DNA of 64,000 nt from Hyphomicrobium sp. (GTDB taxonomy: Bacteria; Pseudomonadota; Alphaproteobacteria; Rhizobiales; Hyphomicrobiaceae), in assembly GCA_013141015.1 (NCBI GenBank), contig JABFRT010000004.1, positions 62,001 through 126,000 on the forward strand, written 5' to 3'. Below are positions 9,603-18,085 of this stretch, piece by piece. The number at the start of each line of letters is the position of its first letter. The first letter of the stretch is position 1. The notes under the pieces are model-generated. The model ran no database searches. It was given only the letters and a program-made list of their open reading frames with translations, and was not told the origin of the DNA. Made by a program: the position numbers and the translations under genes.

Positions 9603-9905
9603 GGCCGAAAGCAACCCTCGTTGTTTAGCGCGCCAGCGGTGTCACTAAGGCCCACTGCCCGCCACCCAATACTCTGAGCCGCTCCGCAGAGCAGATCAGA
9701 CAACCCCATTAAGTCCACTTCCAGACACAGTTTCAAGTGTCCATTGTTATTGACGCTTAAATTATTGCGCATGTCTGCTTGTGACGCGCGCCGCCGAAAC
9801 CCTCCGGGCCGCGGCGCGCCCTCGGCGGGTCAGCGACGCGCGCATCAGCAGCATGCGGCGCATCGGAGCCGGTGATGCTGCCCATATCGGCTCCGACCAA
9901 ACGCC
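9603..9905. other. 303-bp spacer between the CBS gene and bchI
   Basis: No gene is seen. It contains a one-mismatch PpsR palindrome (9738-9755) and a 9-bp perfect inverted repeat with a 16-nt loop (TCGGAGCCG at 9863-9871, CGGCTCCGA at 9888-9896) just after the CBS-gene stop. The repeat has no T tract on the minus side, so it is at best a weak terminator. A promoter for bchIDO is expected here. Confidence 0.5.
9738..9755. promoter_or_regulatory. Imperfect PpsR site upstream of bchI
   Basis: Reads TGTCCATTGTTATTGACG, that is TGT-N12-ACG: one mismatch to TGT-N12-ACA, with the TTGAC right arm kept. It lies about 136 bp upstream of the bchI ATG. Functional status is inference. Confidence 0.4.
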
Positions 9906-10340
9906 CTACTTGAGCGCAATCGAGTAATCGCGCAGCACATTCGCTTCCAGCTGCAGTTCCTCGAGGCGGTGATTGAGCACGTCGCCGATACTGATCATGC
10001 CGGCCATCTTGCCATTTTCGCTGACCGGCAAATGACGGATCCGCCGCGAGGTCATCAACTTGGCTACCCCGAACAGGCTGTCTTTCGGTGAACACGTCAC
10101 GACATCGCGGGTCATGAACGCGCTGACCGGCCGGCCAAGCGCTTCAATACCATGCAGCGCCACGCCTCGAACAACGTCGCGTTCTGAAATGATGCCACAC
10201 AGCTTGCTGCCGTCCTCCAGCACAACCATAGCACCGATTTTTTCTTCAAGTAGCCTGCGCGACAAGGATTGCAGAGTGTCGGATGGATTGACCGACTTCA
10301 CGTTCGAACCTTTGGCCGTCAGGATATCTTGGACAATCAT
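9906..10340 (-). CDS. CBS-domain protein
   Basis: A 144-aa protein made of two CBS motifs (about residues 8-62 and 75-130) and no other domain. CBS pairs usually bind adenosine nucleotides or other small ligands and modulate partner proteins or act as free sensors. The motif core GIISERDVVRGVA and the second GMISIGDVLNHRLEEL are typical of stand-alone proteobacterial CBS proteins. An AAAGGAG ribosome binding site precedes the ATG. It sits between gap and bchI on the same strand, which is not a usual PGC position to my knowledge. Its partner is unknown. Confidence 0.85.
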   Translation of the reverse strand: MIVQDILTAKGSNVKSVNPSDTLQSLSRRLLEEKIGAMVVLEDGSKLCGIISERDVVRGVALHGIEALGRPVSAFMTRDVVTCSPKDSLFGVAKLMTSRRIRHLPVSENGKMAGMISIGDVLNHRLEELQLEANVLRDYSIALK

Positions 10341-10420
10341 GAATTCACTCCTTTCCGTGTTGCTCAGATCACCAGCAGGGACCCAATCCGCCTCGATTGG
10401 GAAACAGCGCCATTCCTCGA

Positions 10421-11446
10421 TCAGATTTTAGCAATCAGCCCGCCCATCACCGTTGCCGTATCCAACATCCGGTTGGCAAAACCCCACTCGTTGTCGTACC
10501 ACGCGAGCACCCGGACCATGCGGCTGTCGACGACGGTCGTCGCGGCAAGATCCACAACGGCACTGGCCGGGTTATGATTGAAATCCGCTGATACCAGCGG
10601 CACTTTATTGACCTGCAGCACACCTCTAAAAGCCTTTTGAGCGGCCACGCGTTCATAGGCGCGATTGATTTCTTCCGGCGTCGTCTTGCTGTTGGTATCG
10701 ACCTTCAGATCGATCAGGCTGACGTTTAAGGTTGGCACGCGGATCGCCGCTCCTTCCAGCCGCCCCATAAGACGCGGCAGAACCAAGCCAACGGCCTTTG
10801 CCGCCCCCGTAGTCGTTGGAATGAGATTGGCGCCGGCCGCACGGGCCAGCAAATAGTCTTGATGATAGGCGTCGAGCGGGCGCTGGTCCCCGGTAATCGC
10901 ATGCACCGTCGTCATGAACCCGCGCTCAACCCCCACCAGATCGTCAAGCACCTTGACCACCGGCACCAGGCAATTGGTGGTGCACGACGCATTCGAAACC
11001 ACACTATCGTCCCCGGTCAGCTCGTGATGATTGACCCCGTAAACAATGGTTTTGTCCGCACCGCGAGACGGCGCAGAAATCAACACGCGTTTGGCGCCTG
11101 CTTCGATATGAGCGGCCGCCGCGTCGCGCGTGGTCAAGCGGCCAGTACATTCAAAGACGATATCAACGTCGAGGTCTGCCCACGGCAGCTTGTGTGGCAA
11201 GACTTCGGTGAACACCGAAATATCGTAGCCGTTGGCGCGGATCCGCCCATCGTTTGCGAACACGTCAGCTTTCAGCGTTCCGTGCACAGTGTCGTGCATC
11301 AGAAGATGGGCGTTGACCTCGGCTGTGCCGAAATCATTGATCGCCACGAAGCTCAAGTCCTTGCGTCCGCTCTCAATTGCCGCCCTTAGAATCAGGCGGC
11401 CTATCCGGCCGAACCCATTAATTGCTACGCGCCGCGTCCTTCCCAT
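10421..11446 (-). CDS. gap: Type I glyceraldehyde-3-phosphate dehydrogenase
   Basis: Oxidises glyceraldehyde-3-phosphate (glycolysis) or reduces 1,3-bisphosphoglycerate (gluconeogenesis or Calvin cycle) with NAD(P). The 341-aa sequence has the Rossmann start VAINGFGRIGR and the active-site signature SNASCTTNCL with Cys155. Phosphate-site and C-terminal WYDNEWGFANRM motifs are present. The start is the ATG at 11446; an in-frame GTG at 11470 is less likely because it would add eight residues before the Rossmann fold. It lies inside the minus-strand bch run, 83 bp after a small membrane gene. NAD versus NADP preference cannot be judged safely. It may be a paralogue used for phototrophic carbon fixation. 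Confidence 0.95.
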   Translation of the reverse strand: MGRTRRVAINGFGRIGRLILRAAIESGRKDLSFVAINDFGTAEVNAHLLMHDTVHGTLKADVFANDGRIRANGYDISVFTEVLPHKLPWADLDVDIVFECTGRLTTRDAAAAHIEAGAKRVLISAPSRGADKTIVYGVNHHELTGDDSVVSNASCTTNCLVPVVKVLDDLVGVERGFMTTVHAITGDQRPLDAYHQDYLLARAAGANLIPTTTGAAKAVGLVLPRLMGRLEGAAIRVPTLNVSLIDLKVDTNSKTTPEEINRAYERVAAQKAFRGVLQVNKVPLVSADFNHNPASAVVDLAATTVVDSRMVRVLAWYDNEWGFANRMLDTATVMGGLIAKI

Positions 11447-11529
11447 TTTCAACCCCAAGGCTTGCTGCACTCTTTCTGGTGCTCGAGACCGGCCTGCATA
11501 CAGACCTCGCTTATCTTGGCTGCCCCGAC

Positions 11530-11799
11530 CTAGTCAGACCTCCAACGCACATAGAGATCTGCTGCGTGGGCGGCCAAACCGGCCGAGAGCCAAACAGCAA
11601 TCATTTGCCAACCTTCACCATTGAGGGCACTGCGCAACGCCAAAATAAGCGCCGCTCCGGCCAGGAGATTGGTCCATACGCGTTTTGGATCTGGGCCACG
11701 CCCCGACGCCCGATAGAAAATTGTCAATGCCGCGCCTTCGGCCAGCATCAGCAGCAAGATGGCGTCAGCAATCCGCCCACTCGAAATCCAGTCTTCCAC
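11530..11799 (-). CDS. Small membrane protein downstream of bchP (89 aa)
   Basis: Function unknown. Three hydrophobic segments are visible (about residues 9-27, 42-56 and 66-82), so it is probably a small polytopic inner-membrane protein. The start is a GTG at 11799; no ATG is available upstream in the short gap. It follows bchP by 57 bp on the same strand and precedes gap, so it is likely part of the bchG-pucC-bchP transcript. No conserved catalytic motif is seen. Confidence 0.6.
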   Translation of the reverse strand: MEDWISSGRIADAILLLMLAEGAALTIFYRASGRGPDPKRVWTNLLAGAALILALRSALNGEGWQMIAVWLSAGLAAHAADLYVRWRSD

Positions 11800-11856
11800 G
11801 GCGATGGCAGCCTTTCTATTCCGGTGCGAAGCATATTCAGATCGTTTTGGCCGCCG

Positions 11857-13086
11857 CTAGGGCGGCATAAGGCCGGTAAGGTGCGCCAAATCTTTGAGAA
11901 ATATTCTGATGTGCGCGACCGGCTTGGTGCGCACCAACTCTTTGTGCATGTACGATTGCCAAGTGAGCGTCTGCACGTCCTTGTCGGCACACATACTGAC
12001 AAAGCGTTCGCGCCGTGCATCGTTGCGGTACCAGAAGTGCTGCATCACGCCGAGCACCCAGAAAACTTTGCGATGCGCTTTCATGAATCGTTTGCGCGCG
12101 AGAGCCAAGGCCCGCGCATCGCCCGTTTCGAGAAAGGCTTGCGTGGCATCCGCCGCCAGCCGCCCGCCATACATAGCGTAATAGATGCCCTCGCCGGACG
12201 CTGGCGCGACAACACCCGCCGCATCACCGGCCAACACAACGTCGCGCCCGTTGTCCCAGCGCTTCAATGGCTTCAATGGAATAGGCGCACCTTCACGCCG
12301 CAGCGTTGCCAAACCATCGAGACCCGACATGCGCCGCAACTCTGCGACCGCGCCACGTAACGAGAATCCCTTGTTAGCACTGCCGGTGCCGACGCTGATG
12401 GTGTCGCCGTGTGGAAAGACCCAGCCGTAAAAATCAGGCGAAAGCCGTCCATCGTAATAGACATCGCAACGCTTGCCATCGAAGCCGGTATTGCCTGCAG
12501 CGGGGGTCGCTGGGCCGGAGGCGTTTTCCCCACGTGAGGGCTGTGGCGCGGCAATAATTTCATGATAAGCGAATACGAATTTGGTTTTGTATCCGGGCAA
12601 TGCTTGACGCGCGACCGCTGACAGCGCGCCATCGGCACCGATCACCGACCGAGCGGCAACGCTGACGTCGTCTCCGTCGGCTGTCGTATAGGTCACAAGC
12701 CGTTGCCCCTGCCCGGTCTCCGACAGGGATTGGAATGTTCCCTGGCGCCGCACCGCGCCCGAATTTCCGGCACGCACCCGTAACCACGCATCGAAGTCCT
12801 CGCGATCAACCATGCCGACATAGCCACCGCCATCAATCGGCATGTCGACCCTGCGCGCGGCAGGCGAAACGATACACGCAGCATTGACTCGCGCTACCAG
12901 CAGTTCATGAGGAATATCGAAATCGCGCAGCAGCCTCGGCGGCACCGCACCGCCGCATGGCTTAATGCGCCCCCCCTTGTCGAGCAGCAAAACGTGAAAG
13001 CCTTTGACGGCAAGATCATTGGCAGCCGTCGCCCCGGCTGGCCCACCGCCGACAATGACACAATCAAAAATCTCGCGGCTCAACAT
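11857..13086 (-). CDS. bchP: Geranylgeranyl diphosphate/bacteriochlorophyll reductase
   Basis: FAD-dependent reductase that saturates three double bonds of the geranylgeranyl tail to phytyl in bacteriochlorophyll. The 409-aa length is typical. The N-terminal FAD motif GGGPAG is at residues 13-18, followed by the family stretch KPCGGAVPPRLL, and the second FAD motif LAGDAAGVVAPASGEGIYYAM lies at about 285-305. It is 4 bp from the upstream transporter gene and in the order bchG-transporter-bchP, placing tail attachment and tail reduction in one operon. Confidence 0.95.
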   Translation of the reverse strand: MLSREIFDCVIVGGGPAGATAANDLAVKGFHVLLLDKGGRIKPCGGAVPPRLLRDFDIPHELLVARVNAACIVSPAARRVDMPIDGGGYVGMVDREDFDAWLRVRAGNSGAVRRQGTFQSLSETGQGQRLVTYTTADGDDVSVAARSVIGADGALSAVARQALPGYKTKFVFAYHEIIAAPQPSRGENASGPATPAAGNTGFDGKRCDVYYDGRLSPDFYGWVFPHGDTISVGTGSANKGFSLRGAVAELRRMSGLDGLATLRREGAPIPLKPLKRWDNGRDVVLAGDAAGVVAPASGEGIYYAMYGGRLAADATQAFLETGDARALALARKRFMKAHRKVFWVLGVMQHFWYRNDARRERFVSMCADKDVQTLTWQSYMHKELVRTKPVAHIRIFLKDLAHLTGLMPP

Positions 13087-13090
13087 GCAT

Positions 13091-14440
13091 CTACCTCGGC
13101 ATTGCGGGCGTCAGTTCTCCGTCCTCGCGCGACCCCGGCACCTCAAGCTCTGCAGCATGGCGCGTTTCCGTGGCGCGAACGGCAAGCACTGCCGAGACGA
13201 CAAACAGCAGTGCTTCGAAGAAGAAGACGGCGGCATAGGCAGTGCCCGGCATCTCAACGAAGCGCCGGATCACATCGACTGCGACAGTTCCAAGAAATCC
13301 GCCCGCACCAAACGACAGCGCTTGAGCTGCGCCAAAAATCCCCATGCGCATACCTTCGCGCTTGCGCCGCCCCGATGCAGCCAGCGCCATCATCGAACCG
13401 ATGGCGGCCACCGCATAGGCACCATTGGCGACGCCAAGCCCAACAACCGCTATCCGCATGGCTGCGATGTCCGTGGTAATGCCAGACGCGACCAGTGCCA
13501 GTAGTGCAACCGCCGACCCAAAACACCCGGCAACCGTCCAGACCTTAAGACTGCCAAATCCAACCCGCGGATTGGCGGCAAGAGCCACCAGCAGCATGCC
13601 GCAAAACACGCCGCCATTCTGCAGTCCGCTGAGCTTGGTCGTTTGGCCGGGAGTCAGATTGAAAACGATACCGGCGAACGGTTCAAGGATGAGATCCTGC
13701 ATGCTGTAGGCAAGCATCGAAACGAATATGAAAATCGCGAAGCGCCGTGCCTGCGGCTCTTCCCAGACTTGGCTTAAAGACTGCCGGAACGGGGCCGCAG
13801 CCTCGTCCGCCGGTTGGGCGGCCGCACGCTGATCCAAACGCGCGTCTTCCAGTTTGTAGAGTGCCGCTGTTGCGATCAAAAACGCGATAGCCGAAACGGC
13901 CGACGTCACCGCCACCAGTCGCGTCGTCGAGAACGGGTCGAGAAATGAGCCGACGGTAATGGTTGTGACGATAAAGCCGGCAATCATCATCATCCACACG
14001 ATGGTTGCGGCAGCGGCGCGCCGTTCAGCCGCCACATGCGTCGCCAGCATCGCCAGAAGATTGGTGCCCGTTGCGCCAACGCCGATCCCGACCATCGTGA
14101 ACGCGACAACCGCTATCGCGAAGCCGGCCGCGAAATTACTGGCGATCACAGCCGTTGCAACAGCGGCACCCACGCCGCCAATACCAAGCACCGCCATACC
14201 GCCCACGATCCACGGCGTGCGGCGCCCGCCCACATCAGAACCGTGCCCCCAGCGCGGCCGCAGAGATTGTAGCGCATAATGAAGAGCGACAAGCACACCC
14301 GGGATCATCGCGGGTAATGCCAGTTCAACCACCATGACGCGGTTGATGGTCGATGTGGTCAGCACCACGATTGCGCCGAGCGCCGTCTGCACCAGCCCCA
14401 TGCGGACGATTGAAAACCAGCTCATCGATGGCGCCGTCAT
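13091..14440 (-). CDS. PucC-family MFS transporter (BCD family) between bchG and bchP
   Basis: A 449-aa, roughly 12-helix membrane protein of the PucC/LhaA group, proposed to handle (bacterio)chlorophylls or help light-harvesting complex assembly. Family features seen are the N-terminal VRMGLVQTALGAIVVLTTST, NRVMVVELALPA, and the loop RRTPWIVGG. I set the start at the ATG at 14440, which overlaps the bchG stop by 4 bp; the frame is open to 14626, but that extension reads through bchG antisense-like sequence without homology. In other purple bacteria a gene in this position is called bch2 or orf428. Substrate is unproven. It is a paralogue of lhaA in the same window. Confidence 0.9.
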   Translation of the reverse strand: MTAPSMSWFSIVRMGLVQTALGAIVVLTTSTINRVMVVELALPAMIPGVLVALHYALQSLRPRWGHGSDVGGRRTPWIVGGMAVLGIGGVGAAVATAVIASNFAAGFAIAVVAFTMVGIGVGATGTNLLAMLATHVAAERRAAAATIVWMMMIAGFIVTTITVGSFLDPFSTTRLVAVTSAVSAIAFLIATAALYKLEDARLDQRAAAQPADEAAAPFRQSLSQVWEEPQARRFAIFIFVSMLAYSMQDLILEPFAGIVFNLTPGQTTKLSGLQNGGVFCGMLLVALAANPRVGFGSLKVWTVAGCFGSAVALLALVASGITTDIAAMRIAVVGLGVANGAYAVAAIGSMMALAASGRRKREGMRMGIFGAAQALSFGAGGFLGTVAVDVIRRFVEMPGTAYAAVFFFEALLFVVSAVLAVRATETRHAAELEVPGSREDGELTPAMPR

Positions 14441-15345
14441 GATGCAACCCCGAGAATTGAGCGCACTGCAAAGGCGCTTGCCAACATGCCGAGAACATAA
14501 AGCGTGACGCCCGTTGCGTTGTACCAAGGAGCCAGCGCCTTGGGATCGCTGATCAGCCGCTTCATGCAGGCTAACTGCACAACGATAAGGGCGAGGACGA
14601 GCCCAGCGATCCAACTGGCGCCCCACTGGAACAGCAGCGCGACAACAATGATCTGAGGAACCGCCATAACGATGCAGGCGAAAATCGCGGCGCGCTCCGG
14701 CCCGAGTTGAACCGGGATAGAGCGGATGCCCATTTGACGGTCGCCCTCGATCGATTTGAAGTCGTTGAGGGTCATGATGCCGTGTGCGCCAGCGCTATAC
14801 AGCGCCGCCAAAATCAGAATGCGCCAATCCGGCAAGGCGCCAGTTGCCACAAGCGCACCAGTGAACCACGGCAAGCCTTCGTAAGCTGACGCGCACGCCG
14901 CATTGCCATACCAGCCGTTCTGTTTGAAGCGGACGGGTGGAGCGCTATACGCCCAGGCAAGGATTAGCCCGAGCGCTGTCGCCGCCAGCCCCCACGGCCC
15001 AAGCACCGTTGACACCGCAAGTGACAATACCGTCCACACATACGCGATGTAGAGACCCCATTGGCCGGGCACGCGGCCCGACGGGATCGGCCGTTGCGGT
15101 TCGTTGATACGATCAACATCCTGATCATACCAATCGTTGACGACTTGACTGGTGCCGCAGACCAGCGGGCCGGTCAGCAGAATGCCGGCGATCAACACCA
15201 TCCATCCGATCTCATGGGCAGCCGCCCCCGATGAGACCAAGCCGCATCCAAACGCCCACATCGGCGGAAACCATGTGATTGGCTTCAGGAGTTGAAGAAC
15301 GGCCGCGGCTTCAGGCCGTGAGACTGTCAGCGCTGGACTTGCCAT
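14437..15345 (-). CDS. bchG: Bacteriochlorophyll synthase (prenyltransferase)
   Basis: UbiA-type membrane prenyltransferase that esterifies bacteriochlorophyllide a with geranylgeranyl or phytyl diphosphate. The 302-aa product has the first Asp-rich motif NDWYDQDVDRINEP (N70 to P83) and the second NDFKSIEGDRQMG at about 200-212, with eight or nine hydrophobic segments. The ATG at 15345 is used; the earlier TTG at 15351 is unlikely. Two exact PpsR palindromes lie in the 180-bp gap after ppsR, so bchG probably starts its own light/oxygen-regulated transcript that includes the transporter and bchP. Confidence 0.95.
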   Translation of the reverse strand: MASPALTVSRPEAAAVLQLLKPITWFPPMWAFGCGLVSSGAAAHEIGWMVLIAGILLTGPLVCGTSQVVNDWYDQDVDRINEPQRPIPSGRVPGQWGLYIAYVWTVLSLAVSTVLGPWGLAATALGLILAWAYSAPPVRFKQNGWYGNAACASAYEGLPWFTGALVATGALPDWRILILAALYSAGAHGIMTLNDFKSIEGDRQMGIRSIPVQLGPERAAIFACIVMAVPQIIVVALLFQWGASWIAGLVLALIVVQLACMKRLISDPKALAPWYNATGVTLYVLGMLASAFAVRSILGVAS

Positions 15346-15374
15346 GCGCAAAAGGTAATCCGCACGCCCGCGCG

Positions 15375-15392
15375 TGTCAATTTTACTTTACA
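15375..15392. promoter_or_regulatory. PpsR/CrtJ operator, bchG-proximal
   Basis: Reads TGTCAATTTTACTTTACA, an exact TGT-N12-ACA match with an AT-rich centre, 30 bp upstream of the bchG start. The position fits direct repression of the bchG promoter by PpsR. Confidence 0.8.
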
Positions 15393-15466
15393 TTTTTTAT
15401 CGTAACTTTATCGCGACGGAAAAAGTCGACTGTCCAACAATCCAGCCCGATCACATTTTTGTTGAG

Positions 15467-15484
15467 TGTCACGTGCGCAGGACA
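15467..15484. promoter_or_regulatory. PpsR/CrtJ operator, bchG-distal
   Basis: Reads TGTCACGTGCGCAGGACA, a second exact TGT-N12-ACA match, 92 bp centre to centre from the proximal site. Two spaced sites fit the cooperative or looping mode described for CrtJ/PpsR. It lies between bchG and the ppsR stop. Confidence 0.65.
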
Positions 15485-15525
15485 GAACGGGGCCCAAAAG
15501 CCCTGCCCTGTACGGACGGCCAAGC

Positions 15526-16959
15526 TCAAGCGTTGCTGTCGGAATCGAGATCGCCGAGACCGTGGCGGCGCAATTTGGAATACAGACTCTGCCGGCTCAG
15601 CCCCAGAATATCCGCCGCCGATGCGCGATTGTCGCCGGTCAATTCCAACGCCGCCTCGATGCACAGCCGCTCGATCACGTCGGTTGATTCCCGCACCAGA
15701 TCGCGCAGGGCAACGCGGCCGACAAGCTGAGTCAATTGCTCCACCGATCGCGGCAACTCGCGCCGGCCGTTGATCAGCACATCGGGGCGGCGGCTGACGC
15801 CGCGGATTGTAAAGCCGAAACACGGCTGTTCGCCGCTGGTCACGGACACGGCCGAGATTTCAACCTCTTCGGATGAATCAAACTCGCCGCGCAGCAGCGT
15901 GAAGAAGTGGCGAACCGTGCCATGCTCACGCAGATTGGTCACCAGGATATTGAATTCCATGGCGTGCCGGCCAATCCACTTGCCGAGCTTCTGCGACAGC
16001 ACCTGCTCCTGAGAGCCGGCCTGCACCAGTTCAAGGAAAGCGGTGTTGGCCGAAAGAATACGGCAATCCAGATCTGTCACGACGAAACCATCGGGCAGCT
16101 TTTCGACCACATCGAACAGGCGTGTCCGCGGTCCGGCACCGGCCTCAGCGCTTGGCAGAACCATGCGCACGAGAAACAGAAGCGAACCATCTTGGCGGAA
16201 TGCAGACGGCGCAACCAGCACCTCTTGGCGGCTATCAGCCAGCCTGACAGTGACCGGATCTGCACGGCCCGCCGCCCGCATCGACGTCAGGTTTTCCTGA
16301 ACTTTCTTGACGCTGTCTGCATCAAAAAGCTCTGGGAACGCCCGGCCCGCCAGCTTTTTTACCGACTTGCCGAGGATGCGGCTGGCCGCCGTATTGGCTT
16401 CGACAACCAACTGCGACATGCCATCGACGATCAGCACCGGCTCCGACGTAATCTGGAACAACAGGCGGTAGCGCGTTTCCGAATGACGCACGCGTGCGTA
16501 TTCCCGCTCCATCGATTGCTGCGTATCGACCAGCCGCTGCTGCAGATTTGCCAAGGTCCGCAAATCGCGGCCGACAGCCACGATCCGCCCATCGCTTGCA
16601 ACTTCAACAGCACAATATTGAACCGGCACATCGTTGCCGCGCGGCGACGGGTGATTGACCTGCCGCCACCGTGGCGCCGAACCTGCCGACGCATCCTTAA
16701 TCAGCTCATCAACTTTCTGACGGCATTCAACAGTGACAACATCCTGCCAGCGCTGACCGAGCCAACTTTCAAAACCGTGCTTTGCCAACTCGCTGTCGGA
16801 AAACGCGAGGTCCCGGATCACGCCCGTCGCATCGACGATCAGCGCAACGTCACCCGCCGCAGCAATCAGCTTCGCGGCGGCCTCCGCGTCGAGGCTGCCC
16901 AAGGTTTTCTTGGGGGAGCGGAAGTGGTCCACTGTGGTTGGTACACCGCGGGATGCCAT
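15526..16959 (-). CDS. ppsR: Transcriptional repressor PpsR/CrtJ
   Basis: Redox- and light-responsive repressor of bch, crt and puc genes. The 477-aa chain has an N-terminal sensor domain (about 25-140), a helical linker, two PAS domains (about 165-280 and 290-400), and a C-terminal Fis-type helix-turn-helix (about 430-470, with NRASAADILGLSRQSLYSKL). Cys433 at the start of the HTH is at the place of the redox-active cysteine of CrtJ. A second cysteine between the PAS domains (DLDCRI) is also present. It is 39 bp downstream of ppaA, its usual antirepressor partner, and its operators appear at crtI and bchG in this window. Confidence 0.95.
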   Translation of the reverse strand: MASRGVPTTVDHFRSPKKTLGSLDAEAAAKLIAAAGDVALIVDATGVIRDLAFSDSELAKHGFESWLGQRWQDVVTVECRQKVDELIKDASAGSAPRWRQVNHPSPRGNDVPVQYCAVEVASDGRIVAVGRDLRTLANLQQRLVDTQQSMEREYARVRHSETRYRLLFQITSEPVLIVDGMSQLVVEANTAASRILGKSVKKLAGRAFPELFDADSVKKVQENLTSMRAAGRADPVTVRLADSRQEVLVAPSAFRQDGSLLFLVRMVLPSAEAGAGPRTRLFDVVEKLPDGFVVTDLDCRILSANTAFLELVQAGSQEQVLSQKLGKWIGRHAMEFNILVTNLREHGTVRHFFTLLRGEFDSSEEVEISAVSVTSGEQPCFGFTIRGVSRRPDVLINGRRELPRSVEQLTQLVGRVALRDLVRESTDVIERLCIEAALELTGDNRASAADILGLSRQSLYSKLRRHGLGDLDSDSNA

Positions 16960-16998
16960 TGTGAAACCTTGACTGTCAGTCCGTGCGCCGCCGTCATT

Positions 16999-17895
16999 TC
17001 AGACGGACCGCAATCGGGTTGAAAACCCTTCAAGCCGCACCACGGCTTGACTTCCATCCAGATCGGTTACGTCGGCACCAACTTGGGCGACGTATTCCGG
17101 ATGATCGTTGAAGAACCTGCCGCCAACCATAACCACGACGTCAGGATTGATTGACGCTTTGCGGATCTCGTGGATACCCGATGCGATCCGATCCAGCAAG
17201 CCCTCACCGCTGACAGAAAATCCAACAACGTCAAAACGTTCTTGGCTAACCATCTGCAGCAGGTCGGACTGGGAACTGCCAAGCGGCACCCACACATCCC
17301 AACCGCCCCGGCGAAAGAACTCCTCGACCATCAACACACCCAGGCTGTGCTGTTCGCCCGGGAGGGGGGCCAGCAGCGCCGTCCGGCCGATCGGCCGGGG
17401 CTCGGCTTCCGCCTCAAAGAACGGGCTAAGACCATGCACCAGCTGCTGGATGCGGGCCAATCCAATGGTCACCTCGGAGAACGTGCAGCGGTCATCGGTC
17501 CACATTTCACCAAGATGCCGGGCGGCGGCCGAGAATAGCTTGGTAAACACACTTTCAAGGGTCGCGCCTTGCTTCATCACGGCATCGACATAGGCGGCTG
17601 CCACCGCCACATCATGCACGACGACCAAGCGGGCAAACTCGACGATGTCGGCCGCCTCGAAGACCCGGAAGACCTTGCGACGCGCCTGAATTTGCTCGGG
17701 AGATTCGCGGTGCGCAAGCATGAGCCGCGGAATGATTTCTGTTTCGATCGTCGTCGCCAAAACCGACTGACGCCGCTCAAGCAATCCGCGCGAGAACTGG
17801 CTTTCGAGAGCGGGAAAATAATCCGCCCCCTCACAGCTTTGTCCGCAACAATTCGCCCGGCTTATCACCTCAGCCAAGTGTCTCGCACTGGTCAT
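16999..17895 (-). CDS. ppaA: Cobalamin-binding antirepressor PpaA/AerR
   Basis: B12-dependent light-responsive regulator that modulates PpsR/CrtJ. The 298-aa protein has a helical cobalamin-cap region with HLGEMWTDDRCT (from His127) and a C-terminal B12-binding Rossmann domain whose axial-ligand motif is seen as EQHSLG (His183), followed by WVPLGSSQSDLLQMV and FSVSGEGLLDRI. This variant of the DxHxxG motif is usual in AerR. Strong GAGGGAGG precedes the ATG. It is divergent from bchF across a 299-bp regulatory gap and upstream of ppsR in one transcript. Confidence 0.93.
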   Translation of the reverse strand: MTSARHLAEVISRANCCGQSCEGADYFPALESQFSRGLLERRQSVLATTIETEIIPRLMLAHRESPEQIQARRKVFRVFEAADIVEFARLVVVHDVAVAAAYVDAVMKQGATLESVFTKLFSAAARHLGEMWTDDRCTFSEVTIGLARIQQLVHGLSPFFEAEAEPRPIGRTALLAPLPGEQHSLGVLMVEEFFRRGGWDVWVPLGSSQSDLLQMVSQERFDVVGFSVSGEGLLDRIASGIHEIRKASINPDVVVMVGGRFFNDHPEYVAQVGADVTDLDGSQAVVRLEGFSTRLRSV

Positions 17896-18085
17896 CGGAA
17901 AACGCCTCCCTCGTCAGCAGAAAAAACGCCCGAGAGCCTGCATTTGCGCAGAAAAACGAATGTTTTAGCCGCCTATTTTCCTCACCCTTGAAATGCTTTT
18001 TCTTAATTCTATGACGCAAATTAAAACACGTTGCCGGCCAGTGCGCCACTACCAACATCAACATAAAAGCGCTGACTTGGTCTTG

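Noticed and set aside
11422-12360. 312-codon + strand frame across gap, the 89-aa gene and bchP
   Set aside because: Crosses three supported minus-strand genes and shows no motif.
13091-14626. Start of the PucC-family transporter at 14626
   Set aside because: The 62 extra residues overlap the bchG coding region and lack homology; ATGA coupling at 14440 is the normal arrangement.
15907-17022. 371-codon + strand frame opposite ppsR
   Set aside because: Antisense to ppsR; composition typical of a shadow frame.
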